64,000 bases of DNA. It comes from Astropecten irregularis. Its lineage: Eukaryota > Echinodermata > Asteroidea > Paxillosida > Astropectinidae. This document shows positions 1 through 13,000 of this stretch, in pieces. The position numbers and the translations under genes were made by a program. The notes under the pieces were generated by a model that worked only from the letters and a program-made list of their open reading frames with translations, had not been told where the DNA came from and did not search any database. Numbering within the stretch: the first letter of the stretch is position 1; every line of letters begins with the position of its first letter. The stretch lies in the NCBI GenBank assembly GCA_963971285.1, contig OZ020246.1, positions 24,960,494-25,024,493 of the forward strand. Reading direction: 5' to 3'.

Positions 1-137
1 ACGAACAAAGATAATTGACTATTGGGGACACCACCAACGTAGGGCTGGATAGCTTAGTTGATGGAGTGCCTGTACGGTATTCAGGAGGTCGCTGGTTCGA
101 ATCCCACTCCAGTAAATTTTTCTTTGTCCTCTTTTCA
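1..137 (+). repeat. tRNA-derived SINE, 5' leader plus tRNA-like head
   Basis: The segment holds a tRNA-like unit with an A-box-like stretch (TAGCTTAGTTGATGGAGTG, about 51-69) and a B box (GGTTCGAATCC, 93-103), preceded by a leader of about 45 bases and followed by the start of a body seen in other copies. The leader recurs, inverted, at 27732-27832, and the tRNA-like 3' half recurs inverted at 6681-6790, 15196-15314, 46071-46170 and 55998-56069. The acceptor-stem halves pair poorly, so this is a SINE and not a working tRNA gene. It lies in the PDCD6-like intron and may continue left of the window. Confidence 0.75.
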
Positions 138-156
138 GTATATATTATCACACATT

Positions 157-400
157 GATCCTGCTAGGATCGAAACGCGCCAGGCCCTGCTAACACCAAG
201 CACATATAGTTCTGTTAAACTTTTCCCCGTTTGTTTTTGTTGTTTGTTTATTTGTGTTGTTTGTTTATCCCATATCAGATTTGAAAGTATTGTTTTATCA
301 ATGATTTTAAAGAGCTTTAAAAGCAAATTATCTTCATATTTTGCCTTTGAGAAAGATCCTGCTAGGATCGAAACGTGTGAGACCATCCCAACTCTAAGCA
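157..400 (+). repeat. two tandem copies of the GATCCTGCTAGGATC-GAAACG hairpin repeat
   Basis: The 15-base palindrome GATCCTGCTAGGATC followed by GAAACG occurs twice about 200 bases apart. Each copy is followed by a related tail (CGCCAGGCCCTGCTAACAC and TGTGAGACCATCCCAACTC). Other copies are at 19384, 29318, 48415 (inverted), 55375 (back to back) and 62445. Function unknown; it is a dispersed repeat by recurrence alone. Confidence 0.7.
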
Positions 401-432
401 TCTTATAAATTTCAGGACATTTTGGCTGATAA

Positions 433-1084
<652 letters not shown>

Positions 1085-1317
1085 ATGTCTTCTTCTGATC
1101 ACGGTGCTCATGGGCAGCTGATTCTGTTTTGATGACCGGTCATTAGAATGTGAGTGGAAGCGAAAGTTCCCCGGTGTCCTCAACCTGTCCAACTATTCAG
1201 AGGTGACGACTGACTGTTGACATATTTTCCAAAAAAATCCTAATGTAAAATCCTAAGAAAGTTTGCGGAGACACCATGTATAAACTCTTTTCTAGAATTG
1301 TGGTTCTGTAAAGAACC

Positions 1318-1378
1318 GGTGAGACGTTGTCTTGACGTTTCGGCCAGTCTACTCTGGCCATCCTCAGGAGAGAGTAAA
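1318..1378 (-). repeat. hairpin-GAAACG dispersed repeat (GGCCAG arm version)
   Basis: Read on the minus strand, CCTGAGGATGGCCAG, a short loop and CTGGCC are followed by GAAACGTC. The same architecture with different, compensating arms is at 29660-29750 and 55186-55275, and more loosely at 37205-37260. Compensated arms imply that the hairpin, not its exact sequence, is conserved. Confidence 0.6.
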
Positions 1379-1623
1379 ATCCTATAAGGTTAGCGGTATT
1401 ACCATGTGAATTTGTTTTGAGATGGCATTGGTGGCTAGTGTATCAGGCACTCACCTCTCACCAATGTGGCCCTATCCCAGCCTGAGTCATATGTGAGTTC
1501 AGCTGAATTCCATTCAGAACTGCTCAACTCCAAAGAGTATCATTACATGGTGCGACTGGAAACCTTCCCACCTATTGATATCTTGCACAAGGGCTTGAAT
1601 AAGCTATTGGCAATCTTATCTCC

Positions 1624-2050
1624 TGGGCCCAATTTCATGGAATCTGTGACGGCCTATTTTTTGTGCTTTTGGACACTGCTATGCGTGAAATCTATTTCAT
1701 GGAATCCATAAGCAAGGCTTCCGGTGCTTAATCGGTTAGCGAAAAATGGACCCTTCCGGCCTGACCAATTGGAAGACACCTTTTAATCAGGTGACCATGA
1801 AAGCCTCGGTCAAACTCAGTCACATGATATATGTAAAATGCACATGTGGGCGGGGCTTAAGAGCAAAGCTGGAACGGTCCATTTCTAGGCTAACCTTTTT
1901 TTTTTATTCATATTCATTCTGCAGAAGGTCCTTGCTTAGCATAGCGAGAAAGAAAACTCTACTGTGAAATACGCTAACCATAAGCAAAAAAGTCTGCTAT
2001 CGTAAGCGAAGAATTTTTGCTTATGGTAACAGATTCTGAAGTTGGGCCCT
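1624..2050. repeat. fold-back element, GGGCCCAATTTCATGG termini
   Basis: The left end TGGGCCCAATTTCATGGAA and the right end (ATTCTGAAGTTGGGCCC) are inverted copies over about 22 bases with few mismatches. The interior contains several GCTTA/TAAGC motifs. The termini resemble those of other fold-backs in the window (61878-62121, 25431-25672). No coding capacity, so it is a non-autonomous DNA element. Confidence 0.6.
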
Positions 2051-2306
2051 GCTTATTTGAATGGTAGTAATTCCTCAGTATTTGCAATTTAATAATCTTC
2101 CACTTATTTTGTGATGCAGTGTCACGGTCTGTATGATATTGAAGCGCTCATATGACGCCTCTCTATGACGTGCAGCTCCTTAAGTGTTATTACTATGTAG
2201 GCTCTGTACAAAGTGAATAGAGTCCGGTTCATACCTCATGTGAATGCTTTATGCAAAGTGAAATTATTGTCACATCTGGATATTCAAAAGGAATATTTGT
2301 GAGGAG

Positions 2307-2678
2307 TCAAAGGTATAGTACAGGATTGGTAACATATCCAAACAGAAAAGTTCACAGATTTACGTATAACTTTCAGGATATGAAGATGGTGCTGGCAGAA
2401 ACATATCGTTAAAATATTTCTGGCTGAAATGCCGCATTTACAATGTATCCAGAAATGAGTAAAACAACAAACGGGAACAGTTTTGATTTCTGGGTGAGAA
2501 TCAAAACTCCTGTGAATAGATGTGAAAGTACCGTTTGCATTTTTCACTGTTTTCTACAATTTCCGATTATGATATTAGCTGAAAATTTCACAGGTTTGGT
2601 TTTATTCAATGACAAATCAATTTATGAACAGTCTGTAGCTGTTCTGTCACCTTTACTAATCCTGTATTATGCCTTTAA
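2307..2678. mobile_element. TTAA-flanked MITE copy 1
   Basis: Termini AGGTATAGTACAGGATTGGT and its inverted counterpart (CTAATCCTGTATTATGCCT) are flanked by TCAA/TTAA. The interior is shared with thirteen other copies, including the stretches for TTCACAGATTTACGT and GAAACATATCG and a central TTTTGAT...ATCAAAA palindrome. It belongs to the 'CATGATTGG' subfamily. Confidence 0.8.
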
Positions 2679-3942
2679 GCACATTTCAAATTGAGCAAAT
2701 GTTTTACAGTAAATTTATATTGTCAAATTTGCTTGAAGTATGAACCGGGCTTAATAAATGGGGAAGAAAAATATATGAAAATGTTTTCATCTTTTTTTAC
2801 TGTAGACATAATCATCTGTAGACATAATAGTACACTTTATTCTACTTTGTTTAGAAGTCCGAGAGCCTTGAGAAATTTGTTTTAAGGCAATTGCCGTCAA
2901 ATCAATGAAATCATGATCAATGTTTTTCATGTTTTTATGTCGGCTCCAGAATGAGAACAGGATTTTAATGTACTTCATTTTTTAAATAACCGTTCGGTTT
3001 CAAGACAAAACCAGAATTAATTACTTTTTCAAACAGGTTCGCAAGTTACATATCAATCCGTTCAGGTATCAATTTTTTGACCTTCTGACCCAAACCTTGA
3101 TCTCCCTTACAAAAATCAGTTGAAATATTGGACATTGGTGTGAAACAAATTATGCTCCATTGGTTGTGCAGAGACATCAGAGAATAATATTAGCATATTG
3201 ATATTTAACCGGAATGCATCAACAACAACATCATTTATGCCATGGGTGTCCAACACATGGCATATTAAAATGCATGCTGCACTTTTATTCTGATCATCAG
3301 TCCAATAAGTCTGGTTTTTAAAATCAATTTGCAACATCTGTCACATTGTCAAAGAGAAGGGCAGGAATATTTTAATATTCTGAAATGCATTGAGCGTTGG
3401 GCAGTCTCAAAATCAGTTGACATGTATGAATTATGACTGTAGTGATGAAATCAAGGATTTCTAAAGACACATATAAACAAAACTTTGTTTGTCTGAGAAG
3501 AGATACAGTGGAATGTCGCCATAACAAACATGGTGGGATGCACAGATATTGTCCATTATAGTGAATTAAAGAACCATATTTCGTATGTACTGAACACACA
3601 AATTTGCAAAACAACATGATTGCTCTACCTATTGATTGGCACTTCTTTTTTGAGGCTGTTACCTTAAATAGACAGTTTTTGTTTGGCATTATCATTTTTA
3701 TATGCTTCATTGTACATACATGAAAGATGGAACAGATAAACTAAAAATATGCATGAGTTGAAACTGTAAGATTTTTACTAATAATGCATATATCCATGTT
3801 TGTTCATGTTAATGAAAAAGATGTCTTTTAAGTTTTGCCTATTAGTATCACCCTTACTGAAAAGTACCCATTGTGATGTCTGTGCAAGCTTTCTTCACCT
3901 CACCTTCCACAGCACAAAGTATAACATCCAGTTTCCTTTGTA

Positions 3943-4387
3943 CAGGGTGTCCCAAAAAACATGTAACACTTTGCGTCGGAACTATATATATACAAATTAA
4001 ACTGTTTATCACTTCAAGATTCAGATGTGTGATACAGTCATGTCTTGGCTATCACCATGTAGAATTTGAGCAAAATTGGACTAAAATTGAGTGAAAAAAC
4101 TAAGACTAAATTACCCAACCTCTAAACCCGATTTTCATCTTTCTTTCATACACATTACCGGTATGTGTGTATTGACCACTATGCGTGTTATCCTTGCAAA
4201 TTTGTTTTTAAGGAGAACTCTTTCAATTGGTCATATTTTCGCAAATTTCAGCCCGATTTTGCTTCAGTTCTACATGATGATAGCCAAGACATGGCTGTAT
4301 CACATATCTGAATCTTGAAGTGATAAACAGTTTAATTTTAACATAATGGGTCCCAACTCAGTGTTGCGTTTTTTCTGGGACACCCTG
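3943..4387. mobile_element. TA-flanked element with CAGGGTGTCCCA termini (Tc1/mariner-type MITE)
   Basis: The element begins CAGGGTGTCCCAAAAAACAT and ends TTTTTCTGGGACACCCTG, directly flanked by TA on both sides. The inverted arms continue inward for well over 100 bases: AAACTGTTTATCACTTCAAG on the left pairs with CTTGAAGTGATAAACAGTTT on the right, and both arms carry an inverted match around AGCCAAGACATG. A TA target site and such termini fit Tc1/mariner-like non-autonomous elements. No transposase is present. Confidence 0.75.
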
Positions 4388-6680
4388 TATAGTACAAATG
4401 CAGATAAAGACATGCATGCAATGGCCCTATCGGCCCATTTCATTTGATTTCTTTAATACAATTGTAGGTGTTGTTTTTTTCAATCTATTTGATAGCTTAG
4501 CCTGTGACTATTAGTTTTCAGTAGTATTACTGAACAGCTGCCTTCTGTAAATATAATATACAAAATGTCTTGTAATAATCTTTCAATATACAATTATTTT
4601 TCTATTATTAACCAGGAGACTCTGAAGAATCAGAAAGATACGTATTACTTCTCTCAACCCTTATTGTATCTTAAATCATGGCAGTAGTAATAGTATAGAC
4701 AATTGTTGTTCCATGATATAAAATGTCTCGTAATTTGTTCTTTATTGTCAGGGAATTTTCCCAAGCTTGTATTTTCACTTTTGAATTTCACTGTATCTGC
4801 TGAGTTTTGTTTAATTTTATTTTTTAAGTAGCAAGAAATGAACCATTTGTATAAATTGATTTAACTGCAGAAGAATTGCAATTATTCATGCTACTGGAAT
4901 TTTCTTTTTGTAAGAATTTTACAGAAAAAATAATGGTAACAACTAACAAAAGCATGCAATATTTTCGTTTTTACTTTGTAAAGGGGAATATTGTGGAAAC
5001 TACAAGTTATGGTATGACTTTGGATTTTGGATGTAGAATGGTATTTAGAAGAGGAAGTTAAGGCTTAAGTCAAGATTTGGTAGGATTCTTTAAGTTGAAG
5101 AGATTCATAAAGCTGAACAGGAAAGCCATTCAAAGGATAGTCGCAATAATAACTCAAAGCAGGTACAAAATAATTGTTATAGTCGCTACACTGTCAAAAC
5201 ATGGCAAAACATGATGTGGCTCACATATCGGCAGTTAAATATACTTTCTTGTCAAAATTTGGTCAGTCAGATCAGAACTTCCTGTTGTCATTGTCCAAAG
5301 TTTGGACAATGACCAATTTGATGTTCATTTGCTTATGTTGACCAACCCCCTAATTGTGAGTGTGGGGTATGGTATATGGGCAGCAAAGTAAGTTTGGCCT
5401 GTAAAGATCTCCAACAAACTATAATGCATTTTTTTTCGTGCGATTATAATTTTACCTCGAACAGCCTGAAACTCTTTAACTTTGAGAATATGGCTGAAAA
5501 GCACGGGCATTTTATTAAAAGTCAAAGTGAATGAACTTCAGCTTTTATTGGTTAGCAAAATGTAGTATTCACTATCCTAACATTGTGTATTTTTTAATTA
5601 ACAGGAAAATTAAATGACGTTCTCTAGAACGTCACCATAATTATAATAACCGCACCTCTTGACCAGAGTCGTTAAATTCATTTGCTTTGTGTAATCCATC
5701 ACTACTTATCTTACCTTTTCTGTCTTTTAGTCTTGTTTTATAGTTTCCATTTATAAATGATTAACTTCATTTCATAATCATCGCCCACTCGGATGTTTAT
5801 CTTGTTTACATGAGGGCTATGGGATCCCTGATAAGGATCCATTCCATATCGTATTTTATTTACTTTAATTGGGACTTGTGTGTGAACACGATGAGAGATA
5901 GGTGAAGTTGTGTAAATATTATTCGGATGGTATAGATGCCCGAATGTATATCTCTGAAAGATATAGCATGATGCATCTGAACTGCATGTGTTTTAACATG
6001 AAACATACGATACTCCCACCGCTACAAAAATCATGCATCATGCTTTGAGAATGTTTCTCAGAAACAAAAGCGCGCCAAAATGCATAAAGTTTTTGAGATG
6101 AGGCTATTGTACTAGACGTACGTTCCAAATTTTACCCAAATTTTCATCGGGGAGGGGCAATTAAAAACGAGGGACGAATATCCCTACTTACGAAAAAATA
6201 AATCAACTGCATTATGGATGTTGCTGAGGATGCGTATTGTTGGGAAGTTGGGAACTTTCTGGTTCATCATTTCAATATTGAGATGTGAAGATTATTTATA
6301 TACCAAAGTAATTCTTCCTTTGGCATTTTTCGTGAAAATCAATGTTGCAATCAAATTTTATGTCACTGTTGAAAAACTGACAATATTAAAATCAGTTCTA
6401 TATGAATAGAGGACATTGTGCTAATTCGTGTAGGATCGTCTTCAATAAATAATTCTTGTTAGCCATGAGATTGACTTGCAGTGTAATACCCAAGACGTAC
6501 AAATTCATGCAAGACCGCCATTGAACCATTTTCTCAATGTTTTGGAAAAGCTATGCTTCAATGAAAGAAAAATGATTTATAAAAAGTGAAAAATATCAAA
6601 ACTTTTCCTGTAAAAATGTGTGTTGTTCGGTAAACAACAAAAGTACATCATAAAAAGAGTTCTTTTTCCATAGTTTATTC

Positions 6681-6790
6681 ATCAAATAACCACAAGGGAC
6701 TGACTGAATTTAAAGTAATTGAAAAAAATGTGAACAATGAATAATTAACTGGAACGGGATTCGAACCAGCGACCTCCTGAATACCATACA
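6681..6790 (-). repeat. SINE fragment, 3' body plus B box
   Basis: On the minus strand this carries the B box (GGTTCGAATCCCGTTCCAGT) followed by the body that ends in GGTTATTTGATGA. It is the same family as 15196-15314 and 46071-46170, is more diverged, and is cut off before the A box. Confidence 0.7.
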
Positions 6791-6823
6791 TATTTTATTT
6801 TATTTGTATTAATATTAAATCCG

Positions 6824-6841
6824 ATAAGATAGATAGATAGA
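6824..6841. repeat. short GATA microsatellite
   Basis: AGATAGATAGATAGAT lies just left of a GC-richer segment (6850-7100) for which I see no explanation. Confidence 0.6.
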
Positions 6842-8087
6842 TGGGTTTAATTCTTCTATAGTGTCGCGTCGAGGCCGATCTGGACTAGAGACTGAAGATA
6901 GTGCACGGATTACCCAGAATAACTCGCCACACCTCCAAGCTGAACCATGGGTCTGCTATAATTAAACCGTGTTGTTACCCCCAACCCACTCCCAACCCCA
7001 CCGTAGCTCCTTGGCAACAGCGTTGGACACCATCCGAACGGCTTGGCCCGCATCCATTATACCGCCCATCAATATAGGGCAGACGGTTGTGGACAGGATG
7101 GCAAATTTGACAGAAATTTAATACAGAAACTTAAGCCCGCAGGATAGCTCCAAAAAGCAGTAAATGTGGCTTATTTCCATCGGGGTCCTCACAAAAAGAA
7201 AACGTATTTCTACAAAATGATCAAGAATTTCATGCACAACAGGCCTATATATGAGGCCTAATTGACATAAAAACTTCAAGATTAAAATCCCATTATACTG
7301 AATTTTCGAAAGAAAAATTAATGGTTAATGCTATTATTGTTAGCATTTAACTTTTAAGTTGGATATAGTGAACCCCATTCATTACACGAGAAAGAAAGGC
7401 CATGAAAGAACAACAACTCGACAGAGCATCCCTCGGCAATTTCGGTAAAGTTTATACTTTGTTGTAATTTTTTGGTCAGGCCTAATTAAAATTCACACAG
7501 CACCGCAGGAGTCCTTGCTTTGTTTTGTTTTGTTTTTCTATTTGCTTTGTTTTGTTCTTCTAAATCCTCTTTTATGACTTAATTTTCCACTTTTGATATA
7601 AAAAGAGCAAGAAATGAAAAATGCCAAAATTTTGAAAGGTCCACCATTGGCATAATCACAGCGACACTACATACCAATTCAAGTGTGTATACTTGCGCAA
7701 CATTGAAATCAAGTAGTTCTTTCAAAATATCTCAATTTGTCCCTAGTGACATAAACTTACAGAGAATGGTGTATATATTGATATCTCGCAGCTTTTCGTG
7801 AAAAATATGCATGTGATTTATGTCTGAGGTGATTTTATTTAGCACAGTAGTCAATTTGTGTGAAATCTGTGTAAATATCCATCCGCGTATCATCGCCATT
7901 TTCACAGTAATACAATAACAACAGCACACAAAACCATGCTTGTAAATGAGGCGTGCAAGTTTGTGTGCATTCAGGCTATCATAAATAACAGGTGTTTAGT
8001 GTTCGTGCTGGAAAAAAATTATGAATGTTTGATGTTTGAACACCTTGAGCTTTGCTACGCTTCAATTTCCTCTTTGTGACGCAAAAC

Positions 8088-10023
8088 ATGGGAGATTCTG
8101 CATGGCGATACCAGATCTACAACGAGATATTAAAGACCCAAGGACAGCAGGATTCTGGATATTCTGAGCCGGAAATTCAGGGCGAAAAAGGAAGCGGTTT
8201 TTTGCCTTCCGTGGTGTCGAAACCAAAACACTCGGTAGAAGTTGGCGATTACGGTGGCTCTGATTCTAACTATGATTACCATCCTGAATTTACATCGTCG
8301 GATAATGTGAAGTGGGATGACGATAGGGGAGGGGATGGGGAAGGGTATGATGGAGGAGAAATGGACGACAGGGGGTTGAGCCCCGAGTATATTGAGCAGA
8401 AATCAGCGCGAATTTACAGCGACCCGTATTCAACGGACCATCGCCACGGTAACGACTACAACGCCTACCCGCCCACAACTGACGAGCTGGATCGGGCAAA
8501 CATCCACGATTTTACACCGGATCACGATCAAGATCTCGACTCATATGAACACTACTACAATTCTGGGGATTCCGTGAGCGACCAGCGGATAAAAACAGGG
8601 AGAGATCGGCCGGAATCGGGACGATCGGGCGGTAAATCTAGCTTCGCGCCACACACCGATGAACCCAAATACGGCAGCGTGAGGTCAGACCGCACGACCA
8701 ATCGGCACACGGGTTCAGAGGGTACGGCAGCTCGGATGCCTCAGTCATTAGTCACAGCATCAAGTCAGGTCGGCTCGGTACGCAGTCATCACAGCGATCG
8801 CACTGCTGGGAAAAGCAACAACAACACGGCCTCAACAGAGCAGCAGTACTCGGTGGGAATTGGAAAAGGCAAGAATCTCGTGTCACATCATCATCCAGCA
8901 GGAAACGGCGACGATTACGAGTACATGCACGAGGCGTTCACCGGGGAGGTTGACGATCGACGACGGGGTAGGAACGGTGTATCGTCCCGGGACCCGTACC
9001 AGCAGCCGTCGGTAGGTGGTGAGAAGAATCCTCGCGATGGGAATAAGAACGGGGATGTGAGCCAACCGCAACAACCACAACAACAGCAACACCGCAGCAG
9101 TTCACGTCGATCACAAAGAAAGCCAAGTCCTGGTGAAGAAAGGGGTTTCCAGTATCAATCTGATACTTCACAGATTCCACAGGAACAGCAGCAGAATTTC
9201 TCCAGATCACTTGGCGCTCCGGACAGGCAGTCGGCCTTTCAGTCGGTGCACGATCAACAACAGTTCTCGCTGCCCTCATCAAGTTCAAGACACTCTGGAT
9301 CTGGTTCCAATCGTTCTTCCATCACCAGCAGTAGTTCGGCCGACACCAGCTCCAGTCATTCCCAAGATCGCGACTGGACATCGCGATCAAGGCAGGGCAA
9401 TTCAAGCAGTAAACGGTCTAAGGACTACAAACTGCCGCCAGACCACTCAGGTCGAATCGACCCGCAGCGACAGAGCCCTGACAACCAGGACTGGTACAGA
9501 TTAGTAGAGCAAGCCGAAAAAGCCGATTCCCAACCACCATCATCATCACACCGGGGCTATCGACCACCACCAGAGTCGCAACAAAACAAGTCTAAATTAC
9601 AGCCATCCTCAGACAATAGGTCTTCCATCTTAGAATCCTTAGCAAAAGCAGCTGGTCCAAATTCTCAGGAAGTTAGTAAGTCCAAGTCAGGTTCAATGAC
9701 TTCAGCCAATGCCCATTACCCTCAGTCGTTCAGTCGCGACGTGAGTAACTCACAAACGGCCCAGCGGAATGCGGCAAACATGGGTACATCAGTGACAAGC
9801 AGCTATGCCTCTGAACCTATCCGAGGGTCAGGGAAGAAATCGCTCGGGTCGAGTGGGCCGGAGGATACCTCGGCCCCAGCGTTGCCACGGAAAAGTCCCC
9901 TCCTGCGATATGACATTGTTCCGCCCAAGGCAAACGGACCTTCGGAAGCCGAACGTAAACTGGAGGAACTAACCCGTCAACTGGAGATAGAATTAGCTGA
10001 AAACCCGGATGGTGAAGAGTTTG
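8088..10023 (+). CDS. AJUBA: Ajuba-like exon 1: pre-LIM region
   Basis: Encodes residues 1-645 plus the first base of Gly646, with donor TTTG|gtgagt. It begins [18 protein letters not shown] and is rich in Ser, Gln, Gly, Asp and Arg, with poly-Q (QPQQPQQQQ) and poly-S runs. Near its end it has a proline-rich [11 protein letters not shown] segment that fits a class II SH3 ligand (PxxPxK), then a helical leucine-rich stretch, [18 protein letters not shown], in the position of the leucine-rich segment that precedes LIM1 in zyxin/Ajuba proteins. Codon use is GC-richer than the introns. The open frame runs 26 bases past the donor into the intron and stops, which is not part of the product. Confidence 0.9.
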
Positions 10024-13000
10024 GTGAGTCTCACCATATTTCACCATGACAACAATAGAGGATCTGGAAAAATGTTCAAGAGTTTTGATGATGTGTTTTG
10101 GGGGGGTTTAAAAATATGATAAAATATATTCTTGTAATATCTATAAATCTAGTACCTGGGCACTGACAGTTTTCTACAAAACCCTGGCCATTTGCCAGAT
10201 TTATAGATGGATATTTTCCATGGATAACATGTTGAGATTGTTGACAATGTGGTACTATTTGCATGGACCTAGGCTAAGTAAGGGTTACTAGGGGCGTTTA
10301 CGAAATTGAGGCTCCGGCTCTGGCTCCATTTCATGGATCCATTCTAAAATAACGGGTATCAAAATAGGGGCTTTTGGCTGCGGTTAGGAAGTAGATTCAA
10401 TTATTTGAAAATGAAAGCAGAGCTTCAGCTTTAATGAAAAACCGCAATCTGTATTTTCAGCAAATGGATAACTGTACCTGACCTTAAATTTTGTGAACTC
10501 CCTATGTCCGTGGTACAGTGACTACTTGAGAGTTACAAATCAAAAATCACAACAAGATGCTTGATAAAGTTGAACATACTGTAGTCTGCACACCATTTAT
10601 TTGATGAATGATACGTGTATTTGATTTGATTCAATTTGATTTGAATTGATTTGATTTGATTTGATTTGATTTGATTGATATGGAATCTTTTTGCAGGTTG
10701 CTGTGTGAAGTGCGGAGAGAAGGTAACTGGTGCAGGCCAGGCCTGCCAAGCGATGGGTAATCTCTACCATACCAACTGCTTCACTTGTTGCTCCTGTGGT
10801 AAGCTTAGTAAACACTGCTCCAAAATTTATAAATCTTGCTGTTCCAAACTTTCCAAAGTTGCCAAAGAGCCTCCAAGTTTATAGTAATATTTGTATGTGA
10901 TATAGTATTCTGTGGACTTGGGCGGTTTATATGTGTCTGCCGCACTCTCTATTGCAGGGTATATGTCCCCTAATCATGGGGCTGAAATGCTGTATTTATC
11001 CAGAAATTATAAAAACAATGACCGAAAACAGTTTTGATCTCCAAGTGAGATCAAAACTCCTGTGAATAGATTTGAAAATACTGTGAGCGTTTTTCACTGT
11101 TTGCTTTTAAAGTTTCCGACGATGACATGAGCTGAAAATTTCACAGGTTTGTTTTATTCCATGAAAAAAAAAATCTAATTTTTAACAGTCTGCACGTTTA
11201 CCAATCCTGTATTATGCCCTTATAAAGCGAGAACTTCAAAGTGTACTGTTGATGTAGGCCTACAGTATGCCTTCATAAAACTATTGTACATGGTCATAAC
11301 CATTACACATGGTGTGAGATCATGACAGATGACCCTTGTTTTTATAATGAAAGCAAGACTCTTTTTTGAGCCAGGATGTTTATAGTGTTCCGCACTCAAC
11401 AAGCTAGTCAGAAGCTACATACAGTACACTGATGATCTAATTATTTTTCTTGCAGAATCTAAAGTTAGCATTATAACTGTAAACACCCGCACTGATGAGA
11501 TATGTAGGCTTGCAGCTTACACATCTGGTCTATCTCAGTCCCGGAGAAAGCCAAGTCCGAAACAAAGGATTTTTTCGGGCCCTTGTTTAGATTTTGAGAT
11601 AAATATGTGTCTGACCTTAAATGGCCCTGCACTTGATCACGTTTGACAACCAAGAGCTTCTTATGTCAATTTGTCATCTTGGCATTCCAATGGGTCTTGA
11701 TTACTTACCAAATAGCTCCCCTTAAAATGTCAGGTATCACTGTGCAGTGTAGCAGGAACAGTTCCACCAGTATGATAAAGTGTACGTGTACACATTCTAC
11801 CAGTGCATGTAATACTGTACTACACAGCAGTATGTTCCCTGTGGGATGTCCGCCTTCTATGGACAGAATCATTTTGAAATGGACTGCATGGCTAGAATCA
11901 TTTAGGGATCATTGTAGTAACTAAGGAAGAGAAACAGTGGGATGTTGGTTGGTTGTTGACTGTGACATTGTAGGCCTAGATGTTAGTGATCTACAAGCAT
12001 TTAAGAGGAGACGGATGTGAAAGAGTAGAATTAAGGGAACAATAACTTAAAGATCGCATGATTGTCACAGATGATCCTGAATGTTGCAGTTTGTGAACCA
12101 AATAGGTACATGAATCTAAAGCATTGAAAACGCTTGCACATGATAGAAGTTTTGAACCAAAAATGCTTCAGGATTGATGGCAGTTTAGGGCCTGTTTAAA
12201 AAAAAAAGCCTGGAAATAAACGAGGGCTGGAGGCCATGGCCTTTGTTGCCCAGCAGCCGATTTCACAAAACTTTACGCAGTTGCGTAAGTCCACTTACGC
12301 CACAAATTTGGTGGCGTAAGTGACTTACGCAACTGCGTAAAGTTTTGTGAAATCGGCTGCTGGTTCTTGGTCTTGGTGCCCCTTCAAATGTTTCTGTAGG
12401 CACTATGATTTTCCAATGGTGAAGTGCCATTTGCAATGGAAAAGTGGCCTAGCCATCAACAAACCTTACATGTATTTCCAGCCCTGAAAAACGCTAGATT
12501 GAAGCTGGCCCAGTCTTTTTTAAATCAACTATCTAATGAGAACATCAACTTGAAAAAAATAAGAAAAAGTGAGACTTTTGTGTCACTATAAATTGACTGA
12601 GCTTCCATGTACACTTGTGCACAAAATCCCATACATGTAATTATTTGATTGCGTGATTTCTGGATTGTTTTTACATGCAAGGAGCAAGGAATACTCCCTA
12701 GCCTGAAGGCCCGTGGTGGGGGTGGGGATTGAGGGGTGGGGGGGTTGGGTTAAGGATGCCCGATAATTTCTCCTTTAGCTCCAGGCTCCTCCGTTTCCTT
12801 GACATTGCAGTGGGCGGGAGGTACGTTCCTATAATGTTCAGCCAGTTGTGTTTGATTAATTGGAGGAAGCCATTTTTCATTCAGGTTGAATGCCATAGTG
12901 ATACCACAGACTTTATACTGTATGACTAAACGGAAGTTTCACGGCCATATTTTGCATTCTTGTAGGCGAGTGCCTTTGAGCATGACATTCAACACGGTGA

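Larger units (their letters stand above)
1085..8087. other. intergenic region between the PDCD6-like and Ajuba-like genes
   Basis: Probable PDCD6-like 3' UTR is followed by repeat-rich intergenic DNA and the unmapped 5' UTR or promoter of the Ajuba-like gene. AATAAA occurs at 2753-2758 but lies beyond a MITE, so the true 3' end is uncertain. The region holds a hairpin-GAAACG element (1318-1378), a GGGCCCAATTTCAT fold-back (1624-2050), a TTAA MITE (2307-2678), a TA-flanked element (3943-4387), a SINE fragment (6681-6790) and a GATA run (6824-6841). Nothing was recognised in 4400-6680 or 7150-8050. Confidence 0.5.
10024..10696 (+). other. Ajuba-like intron 1
   Basis: A 673-base intron holding a truncated GAGCCN-arm element (10291-10469) and a TTTGA microsatellite that abuts the acceptor (10617-10679). 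Confidence 0.8.

Noticed and set aside
48-120. tRNA gene at the window start
   Set aside because: A and B boxes are present, but the acceptor stem does not pair and the unit recurs with the same leader and body elsewhere, so it is a SINE.
1318-1378. Functional hammerhead ribozyme
   Set aside because: CTGAGGA and GAAAC are in the right order, but one extra base precedes stem II and sequences that would form helix I are not complementary. Kept only as a hairpin repeat with a resemblance.
8290-10047. Long alternative frames over Ajuba-like exon 1
   Set aside because: Shadows of the long GC-rich exon on both strands; they lack any domain.
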